A DNA stretch of 33,563 nt, taken from assembly GCF_000328305.2 (NCBI RefSeq), contig NZ_ANPE02000098.1, positions 1 to 33,563 on the forward strand. Direction: 5' to 3'. The position numbers and the translations under genes are program-made. The notes under the pieces were generated by a model. That model did no database searches and was not told the DNA's origin. It saw nothing but the letters and a program-made list of their open reading frames with translations. Source of the DNA: Arthrobacter crystallopoietes BAB-32. GTDB lineage: Bacteria > Actinomycetota > Actinomycetes > Actinomycetales > Micrococcaceae. How positions within the stretch are numbered: position 1 is the first letter of the stretch; each line of letters begins with the position of its first letter. This document shows positions 15,026-22,984 of the stretch, one piece after another.

Positions 15026-16096
15026 CTACGCCGGCAAGGCGCTGATGACGGCGTCCACTACTTCCTGGGTGCCCGCCGTCCCGCCGAGGTCGCGTGCTCG
15101 AGGGCCTGTCGCCAGCGCTGACTCGATGGCGCTTTGAATATTCTGTGCCACCTTGGCGCAACGGTCGTCTCCACGGCGTTCGCCCAGCCACTCCAGCATC
15201 ATCGCAGCCGACAGGATCATCGCCGTCGGGTTCGCGATCCCCTTGCCTGCGATGTCCGGCGCGCTACCGTGAGACGGCTGGAACACGCCATGCGTCAGAC
15301 TGACATCGGCGGAGGGCGCGACGCCCAGACCGCCCACGAGGCCGGCCGCAATTTCAGAAACGATGTCGCCGAAAATGTTCTCCGTGACAACGACGTCGTA
15401 TCGTTCCGGGTCGGTGACCATGTACATCGATCCCGCGTCAATGTAGAACTTCGCACTTCCGATATCGTCGTTCTTCGCCGCGATCTCGTCGAAGACCTTC
15501 TCCATCAGGACGTTGCTGCGCAGGGCGTTGGACTTATGCAGCAGAGTCACATGCCCCGGCGTGCCCCGCTTGCGGCGCGCTCGGGCCTGGGAGAACGCAA
15601 CGTCGAAAAGCTTCTCGCACGTGGCCCGCGTGATCGTCATGCGATCGCTCGCACTCTCATCGCTGGGCTCATGCTTATCTGCCAGCCCCGCGAACATCCC
15701 CTCGGACGTTTCACGGATCACGAGCATGTCGACATTCTTCGCCTTTACAGGGCTCTCAACGCCCGGAAAGAGCCGAACCGGCCGAAGACTTGAGAAGAGT
15801 CCGTAGTGCGCCCGCATTTCAACCTGGGCGCCCAATTCGAGCCCTTCCGGTCCGCGCACGTCGGGCAGCCCCATGGCGCCGAAAAGCACAGCGTCCGCCT
15901 TGCCGATCTCATCCATGTCGGCAGCAGTGATCTTCCGCCCGGTACGGCGGTACAGGTCTGCACTGAAATCACGGAACGTGTAGTTGAGCTTCAGGCCGTA
16001 GCGTGTTTCGCATTCCTTCAGTACGGCCAAGGCTGCGTCAACGACCTCAGGGCCGATTCCGTCTCCTGGAATGACAACAATTTCATACTCAGTCAT
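15026..16096 (-). CDS. Isocitrate/isopropylmalate-family dehydrogenase (LeuB / tartrate dehydrogenase-like)
   Basis: A 356-residue NAD(P)- and metal-dependent oxidative decarboxylase of the beta-decarboxylating dehydrogenase family. Marks in order: VVIPGDGIGPEVVDAAL at the start, LFGAMGLPDVR, SSLRPVRLFPGVESP, VIRETSEGMFAGL, LLHKSNALR, DVVVTENIFGDIVSE with metal-binding aspartates, and HGSAPDIAGKGIANPTAMIL. The RETSEGMF loop, which helps set substrate choice, is not the standard LeuB RELTGG. A role in leucine synthesis is therefore unlikely; tartrate, D-malate or another substituted malate is more plausible. CAGGAGAACC precedes the ATG at 16096. It sits downstream of an inverted-repeat operator and a TctCBA carboxylate transporter, which supports a catabolic role. 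The substrate is inference. Confidence 0.88.
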   Translation of the reverse strand: MTEYEIVVIPGDGIGPEVVDAALAVLKECETRYGLKLNYTFRDFSADLYRRTGRKITAADMDEIGKADAVLFGAMGLPDVRGPEGLELGAQVEMRAHYGLFSSLRPVRLFPGVESPVKAKNVDMLVIRETSEGMFAGLADKHEPSDESASDRMTITRATCEKLFDVAFSQARARRKRGTPGHVTLLHKSNALRSNVLMEKVFDEIAAKNDDIGSAKFYIDAGSMYMVTDPERYDVVVTENIFGDIVSEIAAGLVGGLGVAPSADVSLTHGVFQPSHGSAPDIAGKGIANPTAMILSAAMMLEWLGERRGDDRCAKVAQNIQSAIESALATGPRARDLGGTAGTQEVVDAVISALPA

Positions 16097-16184
16097 GGTT
16101 CTCCTGCCTTGCTCCTTATGAGCACTTTCGCGTCGACGATCACCCGGTGTCGGGAACCTTGATCGTGTGAGGCCCTTGTGGCCT

Positions 16185-16224
16185 AGTTCCCACTACATGG
16201 GAACTAATGATCGGCTAGTGGGAA
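16185..16224. promoter_or_regulatory. Compound inverted repeat, probable operator upstream of the isopropylmalate-family dehydrogenase
   Basis: AGTTCCCA-CTACA-TGGGAACT (16185-16205) is a perfect 8-bp-arm inverted repeat. A further TAGTGGGAA at 16216-16224 is the exact reverse complement of TTCCCACTA at 16187-16195. Three overlapping half-sites lie about 90-110 bp before the start codon at 16096, so this is most likely a repressor or activator site. The same TTCCCACT half-site occurs at 24242, before the CoA-transferase gene. Confidence 0.55.
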
Positions 16225-16340
16225 GACTTTAGCATGGGTGGTACGACTCACACTCACTTGAATGTTGCCCTTTAGGCGTCAACGTCAGCCTGCATCTGTT
16301 TGGACAGGCCGCTACCGATTGCACGGCTCAACCCCATGGG

Positions 16341-16393
16341 GCCGATCCTTCCCTTCCTGGCTGCTCCTTCCGGCCCCTCCCGGAAGGATCGGC
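16341..16393 (-). terminator. Terminator-like hairpin downstream of tctCBA
   Basis: GCCGATCCTTCC at 16341-16352 is complementary to GGAAGGATCGGC at 16382-16393, with a smaller alternative stem (TCCTTCCGG/CCGGAAGGA, 16365-16388) nested inside. It starts about 80 bp after the tctA stop on the minus strand and precedes the operator of the next unit. The rest of 16097-16470 holds no gene I can support. Confidence 0.55.
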
Positions 16394-16470
16394 ATAAAGG
16401 CACCCTACGCAGCGGCCACGCAGGGCATGCTCAACAGAGCAGGACCGAGCTGGCTGGTGTCAGCCACATA

Positions 16471-18195
16471 TCAGTCCTCAGCCCTCCGATCACCCGCATC
16501 GTCGTTGGCACGTTGACCCGTCGATGCCGGCTGTAGCTGGTTGGCGCCGCCGCTAACCGCTTCGCCTTCGGGAACGGATGACTGCGGGCCTTCTCCCGCT
16601 TGGCTGTCGTCCGCCGTGAAGCCGAAGCCAGTCGGCGTGCGGAGGTCCCCGCTCGGATTCTCCAGCTCGCTCGTCGTCACCTGGCGCCGCGAGAACAGTG
16701 CCGTGGCGATGATGCCGCCTTTGCGAAGGAGCGGCAAGAGAGCCGGCGCGGCAATAACCAGCGCAATCAGCACGGCCAGCGTGATGGCCAGCGGTCCATC
16801 GACGAAGGTCGCAGGATCGCCGGCAGAGATCTGGAGCGCTCGGCGCAGGCTCGACTCGAGCATCGGGGCGAGCACGAGTCCGATGACTGCCGGGGCAAGG
16901 GGGAACTCATACTTCTGCATGCCGTAGCCGATAATGCCGAACACGAACATCGTTCCCATGCTGAACAGGTCGAAGCCGAGTGCGTAGGCGCCAAGCGCCA
17001 CGAAGGCCAACACACCGCTGTAGAGCTTCGCGTCCGGGATCTTCAGCAGCTGAACGAACGCTCCTACGAGCGGCAGGTTGAGCACAAGCAGCAGGACGTT
17101 GCCGATGTACATGCTCGCGATGATCGCCCAGATGAGGCCGGACTGCTCCGACATCAGCTGAGGCCCGGGCTGCAGCCCGTACATCGTGAAGACAAAGAAC
17201 AGCAGCGCCAAGGTGGGCGAGCCGGGGATCCCCAGCGTAAACAGCGGCACCAGGCCACCGCCGACGCCGGCGTTGTTCGCTGCTTCGGGACCGGCGACTC
17301 CCTCGATCGCGCCCTTGCCGAATTCGGCCTTGTGCTTACGGGACAGCCGCTTCTCCATGGGATAGGAGAAGAAGGAGCCCAAGGTTCCCATGCCGGGCAG
17401 CAGGCCGACGAAGAACCCGAGGAAGGTGCCGCGGAACCACGGAGCCGTGGAACGGCGCCAGTCGTCCTTGCTCATGAAGACCTTGACCTTGCCGACCTGC
17501 GGCGCGCCTTCCCTACGGCGGCGGGTCAGGTTCGCGAGTGCCTCGGGCACTGCGAACAACGCCATGGCGAAGATCGCGAAGTCGATGCCGCCGTTCAGCT
17601 CCAGGACACCGAGGGTCATGCGTGAAAAGCCAGCCTGGGGATCCATGCCGATCATGGCAACTGCCATGCCGAATACGGTGGCGATGCCCGCTTTGAGCCG
17701 GGAACCGCCAGTGAGGTTGGAGAGCATGATCAGGGCCAGGAGCAGCAGGAGGAAGTAGACATTCGAGCCGAACGCCACCGACACGGAAGCCAATAGCGGA
17801 GCCATCAGCATCAGCAGGACGGTCGAGACGGTGCCGGCGACGAAAGAGCCGACGGCGGCGGTCGCCAGGGCCGGCCCGCCCCGCCCGCGCTTCGTCATCT
17901 CGTAACCGTCGATGGTCGACATGACGGTGCCGATTTCGCCAGGAGTGCGAATGAGGATCGAGGTGATCGACCCTCCGTACATGGCCCCGTAGTAGATGCC
18001 GCACAGCAGGATCAGTCCGCTGACGGGGTCGAGGCTGAACGACACCGGAATCAGCAGTGCGATGGCGGTCGTCGGACCGATGCCCGGGATGACCCCGACC
18101 ATCGTGCCGATCAGCACGCCCAGGAAAGCGAACAGGAGGTTAATCGGGGAGAGCGCGCTGGCGAAGCCGTCAGCGAGGTTGGCGAGGATATCCAT
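16471..18195 (-). CDS. tctA: Tripartite tricarboxylate transporter, large membrane subunit
   Basis: A 574-residue membrane protein with about eleven or twelve helices, the main channel of a TTT-family uptake system driven by an ion gradient and served by a binding protein. Typical marks: [20 protein letters not shown] near residue 26, [40 protein letters not shown] (the internal repeat of the first motif) and [16 protein letters not shown]. About 75 hydrophilic residues follow the last helix, making it longer than the usual 500 or so; this tail is acidic and poorly ordered by composition. The start codon overlaps the tctB stop (TAATG), so the two are translationally coupled. The substrate is probably a di- or tricarboxylate handled by the two dehydrogenases downstream. 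Confidence 0.93.
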   Translation of the reverse strand: MDILANLADGFASALSPINLLFAFLGVLIGTMVGVIPGIGPTTAIALLIPVSFSLDPVSGLILLCGIYYGAMYGGSITSILIRTPGEIGTVMSTIDGYEMTKRGRGGPALATAAVGSFVAGTVSTVLLMLMAPLLASVSVAFGSNVYFLLLLLALIMLSNLTGGSRLKAGIATVFGMAVAMIGMDPQAGFSRMTLGVLELNGGIDFAIFAMALFAVPEALANLTRRRREGAPQVGKVKVFMSKDDWRRSTAPWFRGTFLGFFVGLLPGMGTLGSFFSYPMEKRLSRKHKAEFGKGAIEGVAGPEAANNAGVGGGLVPLFTLGIPGSPTLALLFFVFTMYGLQPGPQLMSEQSGLIWAIIASMYIGNVLLLVLNLPLVGAFVQLLKIPDAKLYSGVLAFVALGAYALGFDLFSMGTMFVFGIIGYGMQKYEFPLAPAVIGLVLAPMLESSLRRALQISAGDPATFVDGPLAITLAVLIALVIAAPALLPLLRKGGIIATALFSRRQVTTSELENPSGDLRTPTGFGFTADDSQAGEGPQSSVPEGEAVSGGANQLQPASTGQRANDDAGDRRAED

Positions 18196-18683
18196 TACGG
18201 CAGCACCCCCGCCAGCAACCCCTCCGGCAGCGGCACGCGCAGGAGGTACTCAAAGACCACTAACACAATCAGGGGAAACACGATGGCAAAAATGAGGTTG
18301 CTCTTCCACTTGTGCGGCGAGAAGTACGACGCGACACCCATGAGGAACGCGACTGTCGACAGCAGGTATCCAACGGGAATGAAGGCGATAACGTACGCCC
18401 CGAATATCGCTACCGTGACCCACAGCCGCCAACCGCCGTTCTGGGCCGGTTCCGCCTTCGCCCGGGCTGGGCGGAGCCGCAAGCCGCCAATGGCGACTGC
18501 GACTCCCCCCAGGACGAGAAGGACACCGAGAAGGGTCGGAAAGACGGCCGGACCGATAACCGATGCGGAGGACGGATCCGGCGGGGTCTGCAGCGCGACG
18601 ATGGTGTAGGCGGCACCAACGCCGGCGACCACCGCCCCAGCGACTGTGTCCGCTGGCTTCCGTCCGAGTTTCTCAGCAGTCAT
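18195..18683 (-). CDS. tctB: Tripartite tricarboxylate transporter, small membrane subunit
   Basis: A 162-residue membrane protein with four predicted helices (VAGAVVAGVGAAYTIVAL, FPTLLGVLLVLGGVAVAIGG, WVTVAIFGAYVIAFIPVGYL and the C-terminal pair around LIFAIVFPLIVLVVFEYLL). SVIGPAVFPTLLGVLL near residue 40 is the conserved TctB segment. The start at 18683 lies only 2 bp after the tctC stop; the longer readable frame above it belongs to tctC sequence. It forms the membrane complex with TctA. Confidence 0.9.
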   Translation of the reverse strand: MTAEKLGRKPADTVAGAVVAGVGAAYTIVALQTPPDPSSASVIGPAVFPTLLGVLLVLGGVAVAIGGLRLRPARAKAEPAQNGGWRLWVTVAIFGAYVIAFIPVGYLLSTVAFLMGVASYFSPHKWKSNLIFAIVFPLIVLVVFEYLLRVPLPEGLLAGVLP

Positions 18684-18685
18684 GG

Positions 18686-19672
18686 TTATTTCAACGCGTC
18701 GACGCTCTGAAGCGCGGAGGTGAGCTGGCCGTACGAGTCCTCGAGGAATGCGTCCAGCTCGTCGCCGGCCAAGTAGGCCGTCTCCCACTGGTTACGTTCG
18801 GCGATCTCCTGCCAGGAGTCGGACTGCAGGAGTTCCTGCAGCTTCGCCCGCCAGTACTCGACAGCTTCCTCCGGCATGTTCGGCGGGCCGTAGACCCCGC
18901 GCCAGTTGTTCAGTGTGACGTCATACCCGAGCTCAACTGCTGTCGGAATATCGGCCAGAGGCTCCTCGAGGCGCTCCTCGGAAAGGACTGCGAGACCGCG
19001 GAGTTCGCCGGCCTCGATTTGCGGCCCGTACTCCGTGACGCCCGAGACGCTGGCGACCACGTCACCGTTCATCAAAGCTGTGAGGTACTCGCCGCCGCTT
19101 TCGAACGCGATGAAATTGATCGCCGACGGATCGCCGCCGGCAGCCTCGACCAGCAGGGCAAGAGGCAGCTGGTCGTCACCGTCAGCCGCAACCGGCACCG
19201 ACTTCGGATCCTTGACGATCGCATCCAGCAGGGAATCGAGGTCGGTGAACTTGGAATCGGCGGGCACAGCCACCAGGAAGTTCTCGATCAGCAACCGGGC
19301 GATCACGGTGACGTCCTGGTAGTTGACGTCGCACATGCCGCGCAGTTCCATCGACTGCAGCGGCACCGAAGTCATCGCGATCTCGTGGGAAGCGTCAGCA
19401 TTCTTCGTGATCATTTCATTCAGCAGCACGCAGCCCACAGAACCGGGACGGTTCTGCACGTTGACCTGGACGGGGACGGCATCCTCACGCTCCATCACCT
19501 CAACCAGGGCCCTGGCGGTGCCATCCCAGCCCGAGCCGGGCTCGGAGCCCACGCTGAAGTTGATCGGCCGGTCCGGGTAATTGCCTCCGGCGTCACCGCT
19601 TGCGGCGGAACACCCGGTCAGGGCTACAGCGGCGACAAGCACTGCTGTTCCGGCTTTCAGGAGACTCTTCAT
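18686..19672 (-). CDS. tctC: Tripartite tricarboxylate transporter, substrate-binding lipoprotein
   Basis: A 328-residue extracellular binding protein with a signal peptide ending in the lipobox LTGC (cysteine at about residue 21). It then has NYPDRPINFSVGSEPGSGWD, the TctC/Bug N-terminal strand that holds the carboxylate ligand, plus NRPGSVGCVLLNEM and the C-terminal DIPTAVELGYDVTLNNWRG and GPPNMPEEAVEYWRAKLQEL. A GAGAGGAACC ribosome site fits the ATG. It is the first gene of tctCBA, divergent from an IclR-type regulator; the shared intergenic region carries an inverted repeat. Ligand unknown; bound carboxylates in this family include citrate, tartrate, tricarballylate and aromatic acids. 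Confidence 0.92.
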   Translation of the reverse strand: MKSLLKAGTAVLVAAVALTGCSAASGDAGGNYPDRPINFSVGSEPGSGWDGTARALVEVMEREDAVPVQVNVQNRPGSVGCVLLNEMITKNADASHEIAMTSVPLQSMELRGMCDVNYQDVTVIARLLIENFLVAVPADSKFTDLDSLLDAIVKDPKSVPVAADGDDQLPLALLVEAAGGDPSAINFIAFESGGEYLTALMNGDVVASVSGVTEYGPQIEAGELRGLAVLSEERLEEPLADIPTAVELGYDVTLNNWRGVYGPPNMPEEAVEYWRAKLQELLQSDSWQEIAERNQWETAYLAGDELDAFLEDSYGQLTSALQSVDALK

Positions 19673-19708
19673 CGGGTTCCTCTCAAGTTTATGTGCTTCG
19701 AACTTGCA

Positions 19709-19727
19709 ACTCTCATATTTTGAGAGT
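19709..19727. promoter_or_regulatory. Inverted repeat between tctC and the IclR-type regulator
   Basis: ACTCTCA-TATTT-TGAGAGT, a perfect 7-bp-arm repeat in the 67-bp gap between two divergent genes. The position suits the binding site of the adjacent IclR-type regulator controlling tctCBA and itself. It is unlike the TTCCCACT sites elsewhere in the block. Confidence 0.5.
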
Positions 19728-19739
19728 AACTTTCAATTT

Positions 19740-20387
19740 GTGACACCGGACACAGTAACAGGGGTCGGCGTACTCGACAAGGCCATGTCAATAGTGGATG
19801 CCGTTGAGTTCGCCCCGATGACCGCAACTGACCTTGCCCAGCTTCTCGATATGAATCTCTCGACGGTCCACAGGCTGGCGACCGCCCTGACTCAGCATGG
19901 ATTGCTCTCCCGCGGTACCGACGGCCGCTACGGTCCTGGTGTCAGGTTTGGAATGAGCAACATCGCCTGGGCTTCCCGTCCCCTGCTCACGCAGTTGCGC
20001 GACGAGACCTCCGAGACCGCCCAGTTGTGGGTGCGGCGCGGAGACTCCCGCCTGTGCCTGGAATCTGTCGAAGCAACGCAGGAGCTGCGCGTGACTTTGC
20101 CGGCGGGATGGACGCTGCCGCTATCCGACGGCGGCTCGGCGGCATTCATCCTGTTGGATAGGCCAACGCGCCGCGAGGACGGCACGGATCCCGGCTGGCT
20201 CGAGACCGTATCGCAGCGCACCGTCGGGCTGGGGTCTGTCAGCGCCGCGGTGCGCGTGGGCAACAAGGTCGTGGCGGCGGTCTGCCTCGCAATGCCGCTG
20301 CCTCGCGTCCAGACCTCACCTGGCCAGCAGTGGGGCGACCGCGTCGTGGCGATTGCCGGCGAGCTGGCAAGCCGGCTCAACCGCTAG
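19740..20387 (+). CDS. IclR-family transcriptional regulator, short form
   Basis: A DNA-binding regulator of 215 residues from the GTG at 19740. That start is chosen because the conserved IclR opening GVGVLDKAMSIVDAVEF begins a few residues later; the frame is open further upstream but through the divergent tctC gene. The winged helix covers about residues 20-75 (MTATDLAQLLDMNLSTVHRL, then LTQHGLLSRGTDGRYGPGVR). The effector domain follows with LRVTLPAGWTLPLSDGGSAA and RTVGLGSVSAAVRVGNKVVA. It is shorter than the usual 250 residues, with the middle of the effector domain trimmed. No clear ribosome site is present. It is divergent from tctCBA, so probably regulates carboxylate uptake in response to a pathway acid. 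Confidence 0.87.
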   Translation: MTPDTVTGVGVLDKAMSIVDAVEFAPMTATDLAQLLDMNLSTVHRLATALTQHGLLSRGTDGRYGPGVRFGMSNIAWASRPLLTQLRDETSETAQLWVRRGDSRLCLESVEATQELRVTLPAGWTLPLSDGGSAAFILLDRPTRREDGTDPGWLETVSQRTVGLGSVSAAVRVGNKVVAAVCLAMPLPRVQTSPGQQWGDRVVAIAGELASRLNR

Positions 20388-20425
20388 ACGGCCCGGCTGT
20401 CAGCGGGCAGCGGCGATTTGACCGT

Positions 20426-20447
20426 GCCGCAGCCCTTGGACTGCGGC
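20426..20447 (+). terminator. Short hairpin after the IclR-type regulator
   Basis: GCCGCAG (20426-20432) and CTGCGGC (20441-20447) form a 7-bp stem with an 8-base loop about 40 bp past the regulator stop. It may assist the much stronger hairpin 37 bp further on. Confidence 0.4.
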
Positions 20448-20483
20448 GCGTCCCGCTGCGCCTCGCCGTGGGGCACCGGAGGT

Positions 20484-20523
20484 GACAAGTACGACGACGG
20501 TGCGTGCCGCCGTCGTACTTGTC
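20484..20523. terminator. Two-way intrinsic terminator between the IclR-type gene and the 2HCT transporter
   Basis: The 17-base arms 20484-20500 and 20507-20523 are complementary except for one mismatch, around a TGCGTG loop, and are followed by CCCCTT. The hairpin sits between convergent genes. It shares the CGACGG/CCGTCG core with the terminator at 2709-2756, a recurring style in this genome. Confidence 0.87.
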
Positions 20524-20592
20524 CCCTTAATCCCCGCGAAGCCTAAGCTAAGCGTCCGGGGGCGGGTCGGTTCCGAAGATGGGGGCCGGTTG

Positions 20593-21996
20593 TCAGCCCA
20601 TGAAGGGGACGAGCAACGCGGTCACGAACAGGACCAACGCCCCGCCCACCCGGTTGGTCAGCGCCGCGAACGGCATCAAGTGCATGCGGTTGGCCGCGGA
20701 GAGCACCGACACATCGCCGGATCCGCCGGTGTCCGCCATGACCAGGCCGGGCGTGATCGCGGCCTCCACGAAGTGGAATTTCACCAACCAGCCGAGGAAG
20801 CCGGAGGAGAGGGTGGCCACGATGACCGTGGCGACGGTCAGCACGATGAACACAGGGTTGCCCATCGAGGCGAGGACCTCATCGATTTTGATGTAGGTGA
20901 TGGAGACTCCTACCAGCAGGGCGGGGACCAGCACCGAGGCGATCATCTCGCCCCAGTCGGAGGTGGAGTCCTCAAGGTCCTTGGGCAGCAGGCCGAAGAT
21001 CTTCAGGGCTGCTGCAGCGATGATGGTCCAGGCGTACGGGTGCAGGAACTCCAGGTGCGCGCCCAGCAGCTCGCCGAGCACGAAGAGGACTGCTGCAATT
21101 GCCAGCCCCTTGCCCAGCGCGATGAAGGAGGAGGCGTCGCGCTTCTTCGGGGCGCTCAGCTCACCCGCGGTGCCCTTGATGCGCATCAGCTCGCCGTGGC
21201 CGTTGAACCCCACGAACAGCTGCTTGCGCCGCTTGCCCAGCCCGTTGTAGATGCCTGCGATGAGGATGCAGACGACGTTCGCCAGGACGACGGCCGACAT
21301 CAGGTCACCCATGAAGGCGGCGGGGTCGGTGCCGGTCTTCGCGGCATACATCTCCGACATCGGCAGCGCGCCGAGGCCGAGCCCGCCGGCCATGATCGGG
21401 GCGGCGACCAACAGCATTGCGTTGAAGAAGCCCATCCCCATGGCGGCGCCGATCAGCCCGATGATGACGAAGGTGGCCACGAGGCAGCCGAGCAGCGGGA
21501 CAGCGAAACGGGGGCCGGCCTTGAGCAGCAGCGCCCGCGGCATTCCGAGGATGGAGCCGGCGATGATCGCGACGACGAAGAAGTCGAGGAAGCCCTGGGG
21601 GTCGACGAAGGCCTGGACCACAGTCACGAGGTTTTCCGGCAGCAGACCCATGAAGAGCAGCAGGGCAGGCACGAAGGTGCACAGGATGGTTGGCAGTCCG
21701 AAGTCGCGGACCACCGGGAACAGGTTGCCGATCCAGATGAGCAGCCCGCCGAACAGGATGGTCACTGCGAAGCCGGAGACCATGGACTCGGGCAGCGTGC
21801 CGGTCAGTGCGGCGATGAAGACGACGCCGGCAGCCGCCAGGTAGACCGGCAGCGGCAGGCTCGCGATCTTCAGGCCGAGCTTGCCGGGATAATGCGTGGC
21901 CGGCCGGTTGCCGACTTCGGCTTCCACACGGCGGCTCATGCCGGCTCCGTCGGATGCCGTCTGGTCGTTCATAGTGTCCAGTGTCTTCTCGGACAT
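20593..21996 (-). CDS. 2-hydroxycarboxylate transporter (2HCT family, CitS/MalP-like)
   Basis: A 467-residue membrane carrier. A hydrophilic N-terminus of about 45 residues is followed by about eleven helices. GLGALPMSEMYAAKTG near the middle and ADTGGSGDVSVLSAANRMHL near the C-terminus are the two re-entrant-loop signatures of the 2HCT family, whose members move citrate, malate, lactate or citramalate with sodium or protons or by exchange. The ribosome site GGGAGACCACC fits the ATG at 21996. It is the third gene behind a CoA-transferase and an HMG-CoA-lyase-like gene but is separated from them by a strong hairpin, so it may be expressed at a different level. Import of the hydroxyacid that the transferase activates is the natural inference. 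Confidence 0.9.
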   Translation of the reverse strand: MSEKTLDTMNDQTASDGAGMSRRVEAEVGNRPATHYPGKLGLKIASLPLPVYLAAAGVVFIAALTGTLPESMVSGFAVTILFGGLLIWIGNLFPVVRDFGLPTILCTFVPALLLFMGLLPENLVTVVQAFVDPQGFLDFFVVAIIAGSILGMPRALLLKAGPRFAVPLLGCLVATFVIIGLIGAAMGMGFFNAMLLVAAPIMAGGLGLGALPMSEMYAAKTGTDPAAFMGDLMSAVVLANVVCILIAGIYNGLGKRRKQLFVGFNGHGELMRIKGTAGELSAPKKRDASSFIALGKGLAIAAVLFVLGELLGAHLEFLHPYAWTIIAAAALKIFGLLPKDLEDSTSDWGEMIASVLVPALLVGVSITYIKIDEVLASMGNPVFIVLTVATVIVATLSSGFLGWLVKFHFVEAAITPGLVMADTGGSGDVSVLSAANRMHLMPFAALTNRVGGALVLFVTALLVPFMG

Positions 21997-22055
21997 GGTG
22001 GTCTCCCAAGTGGGTGATTGTTGAGGGCAAGGGGGCCCCGCATTTGGGGGCGCGT

Positions 22056-22084
22056 CCCGTGTGCCGGCAGGCCCGGCACACGGG
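22056..22084 (-). terminator. Strong intercistronic hairpin before the 2HCT transporter gene
   Basis: CCCGTGTGCCGG (22056-22067) and CCGGCACACGGG (22073-22084) form a perfect 12-bp stem with a 5-base loop. It lies in the 115-bp gap between the lyase gene and the transporter gene on the minus strand. It may terminate or attenuate read-through, or protect transcript ends. Confidence 0.65.
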
Positions 22085-22111
22085 TGTTGGTGCTTCCGCT
22101 GGCGCTGCTGG

Positions 22112-22984
22112 CTACTTCGCGGCTGGTTCCGGCACGCGCGGTGAGCGTGCCAGAGTGCCGCGAGCCAGCGCTACGGCAGCAGCGAGCCGGTCTTCGTCGA
22201 TACCGGTCTCGTGGCCGGCGGAGTGCAGGTGGCGGACGAGTTCCTCGGTGGCGATGTTGCCGTGCGCGCCGGGCGCGAACGGGCAGCCGCCGAATCCGCC
22301 GAGCGCCGCGTCGAAGCGGGTGATGCCGGCGGCGATCGCCGCGTCCACCGTCTCCAGGGCCAGCCCGTGGGCGTTGTGCAGGTGCAGGTAGTAGGTGAGT
22401 GCGGGTTCGGCGTCCATGACGTACTTCGCACTGGCCATGGCCTCTTCGGGCGGGGTGGTGCCCAGGGTGTCGGCCAGGCCGATGTCGCGCACGCCCATGT
22501 CCTTGAACGCGCGAACGATCTTCAGCAGGTGGTCCTTGTCGATGCGTCCCTCGAAGGGGCACGTGAAGGCGGTGGAGATGCCTGCGAAGAAGTTGGTGCC
22601 AGGGTACTTGACCACTTCGGCAGCCAAGCTCGCCATGGCCTCATCGATTCCGCGGCCGGCGTTGGCCGTGCTGTGCGCCTGGCTGGCCGAGGTGACGATC
22701 TGGATATTCTTCGCCCCCGCCTCCAACGCCCGGGCGACGCCCTTGCCGTTAAGCGTCAGAACCGTTAGCTCCGCCGTCGTGCTCTGCTGTAGTCCGGCGA
22801 GGACGTGCTCGGCGCCGGCCATCTGCGGCACGCGGGCCGGGTTGACGAAGGACGCGACCTCGAGGCGGCCGATCCCGGCCGCGGCGATGGCCTCGCCGAT
22901 CGCGATCCGGTCCTCGACGGAAACGATCCTGTCCTCGTCCTGGAGGCCGTCGCGGAGGAACACATCGGTGACCTGGATGCGCAT
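22112..22984 (-). CDS. Hydroxymethylglutaryl-CoA lyase-like protein
   Basis: A 290-residue TIM-barrel enzyme of the HMG-CoA lyase / DRE-TIM group, which cleaves a branched 3-hydroxyacyl-CoA by retro-aldol or retro-Claisen chemistry. Marks: VFLRDGLQDED at residues 8-18 (catalytic arginine and metal-binding aspartate), ASFVNPARVPQMAG, LHLHNAHGLALETVDAAIAA with the metal-binding HxH, and GGFGGCPFAPGAHGNIATEE with the catalytic cysteine loop. Its start codon directly abuts the stop of the CoA-transferase gene (TAGATG), so the two enzymes are made together. Activation of a free acid to its CoA ester followed by cleavage is implied: 3-hydroxy-3-methylglutaryl-CoA to acetoacetate plus acetyl-CoA, or citramalyl-CoA to pyruvate plus acetyl-CoA. 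Sequence alone does not decide. Confidence 0.9.
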   Translation of the reverse strand: MRIQVTDVFLRDGLQDEDRIVSVEDRIAIGEAIAAAGIGRLEVASFVNPARVPQMAGAEHVLAGLQQSTTAELTVLTLNGKGVARALEAGAKNIQIVTSASQAHSTANAGRGIDEAMASLAAEVVKYPGTNFFAGISTAFTCPFEGRIDKDHLLKIVRAFKDMGVRDIGLADTLGTTPPEEAMASAKYVMDAEPALTYYLHLHNAHGLALETVDAAIAAGITRFDAALGGFGGCPFAPGAHGNIATEELVRHLHSAGHETGIDEDRLAAAVALARGTLARSPRVPEPAAK

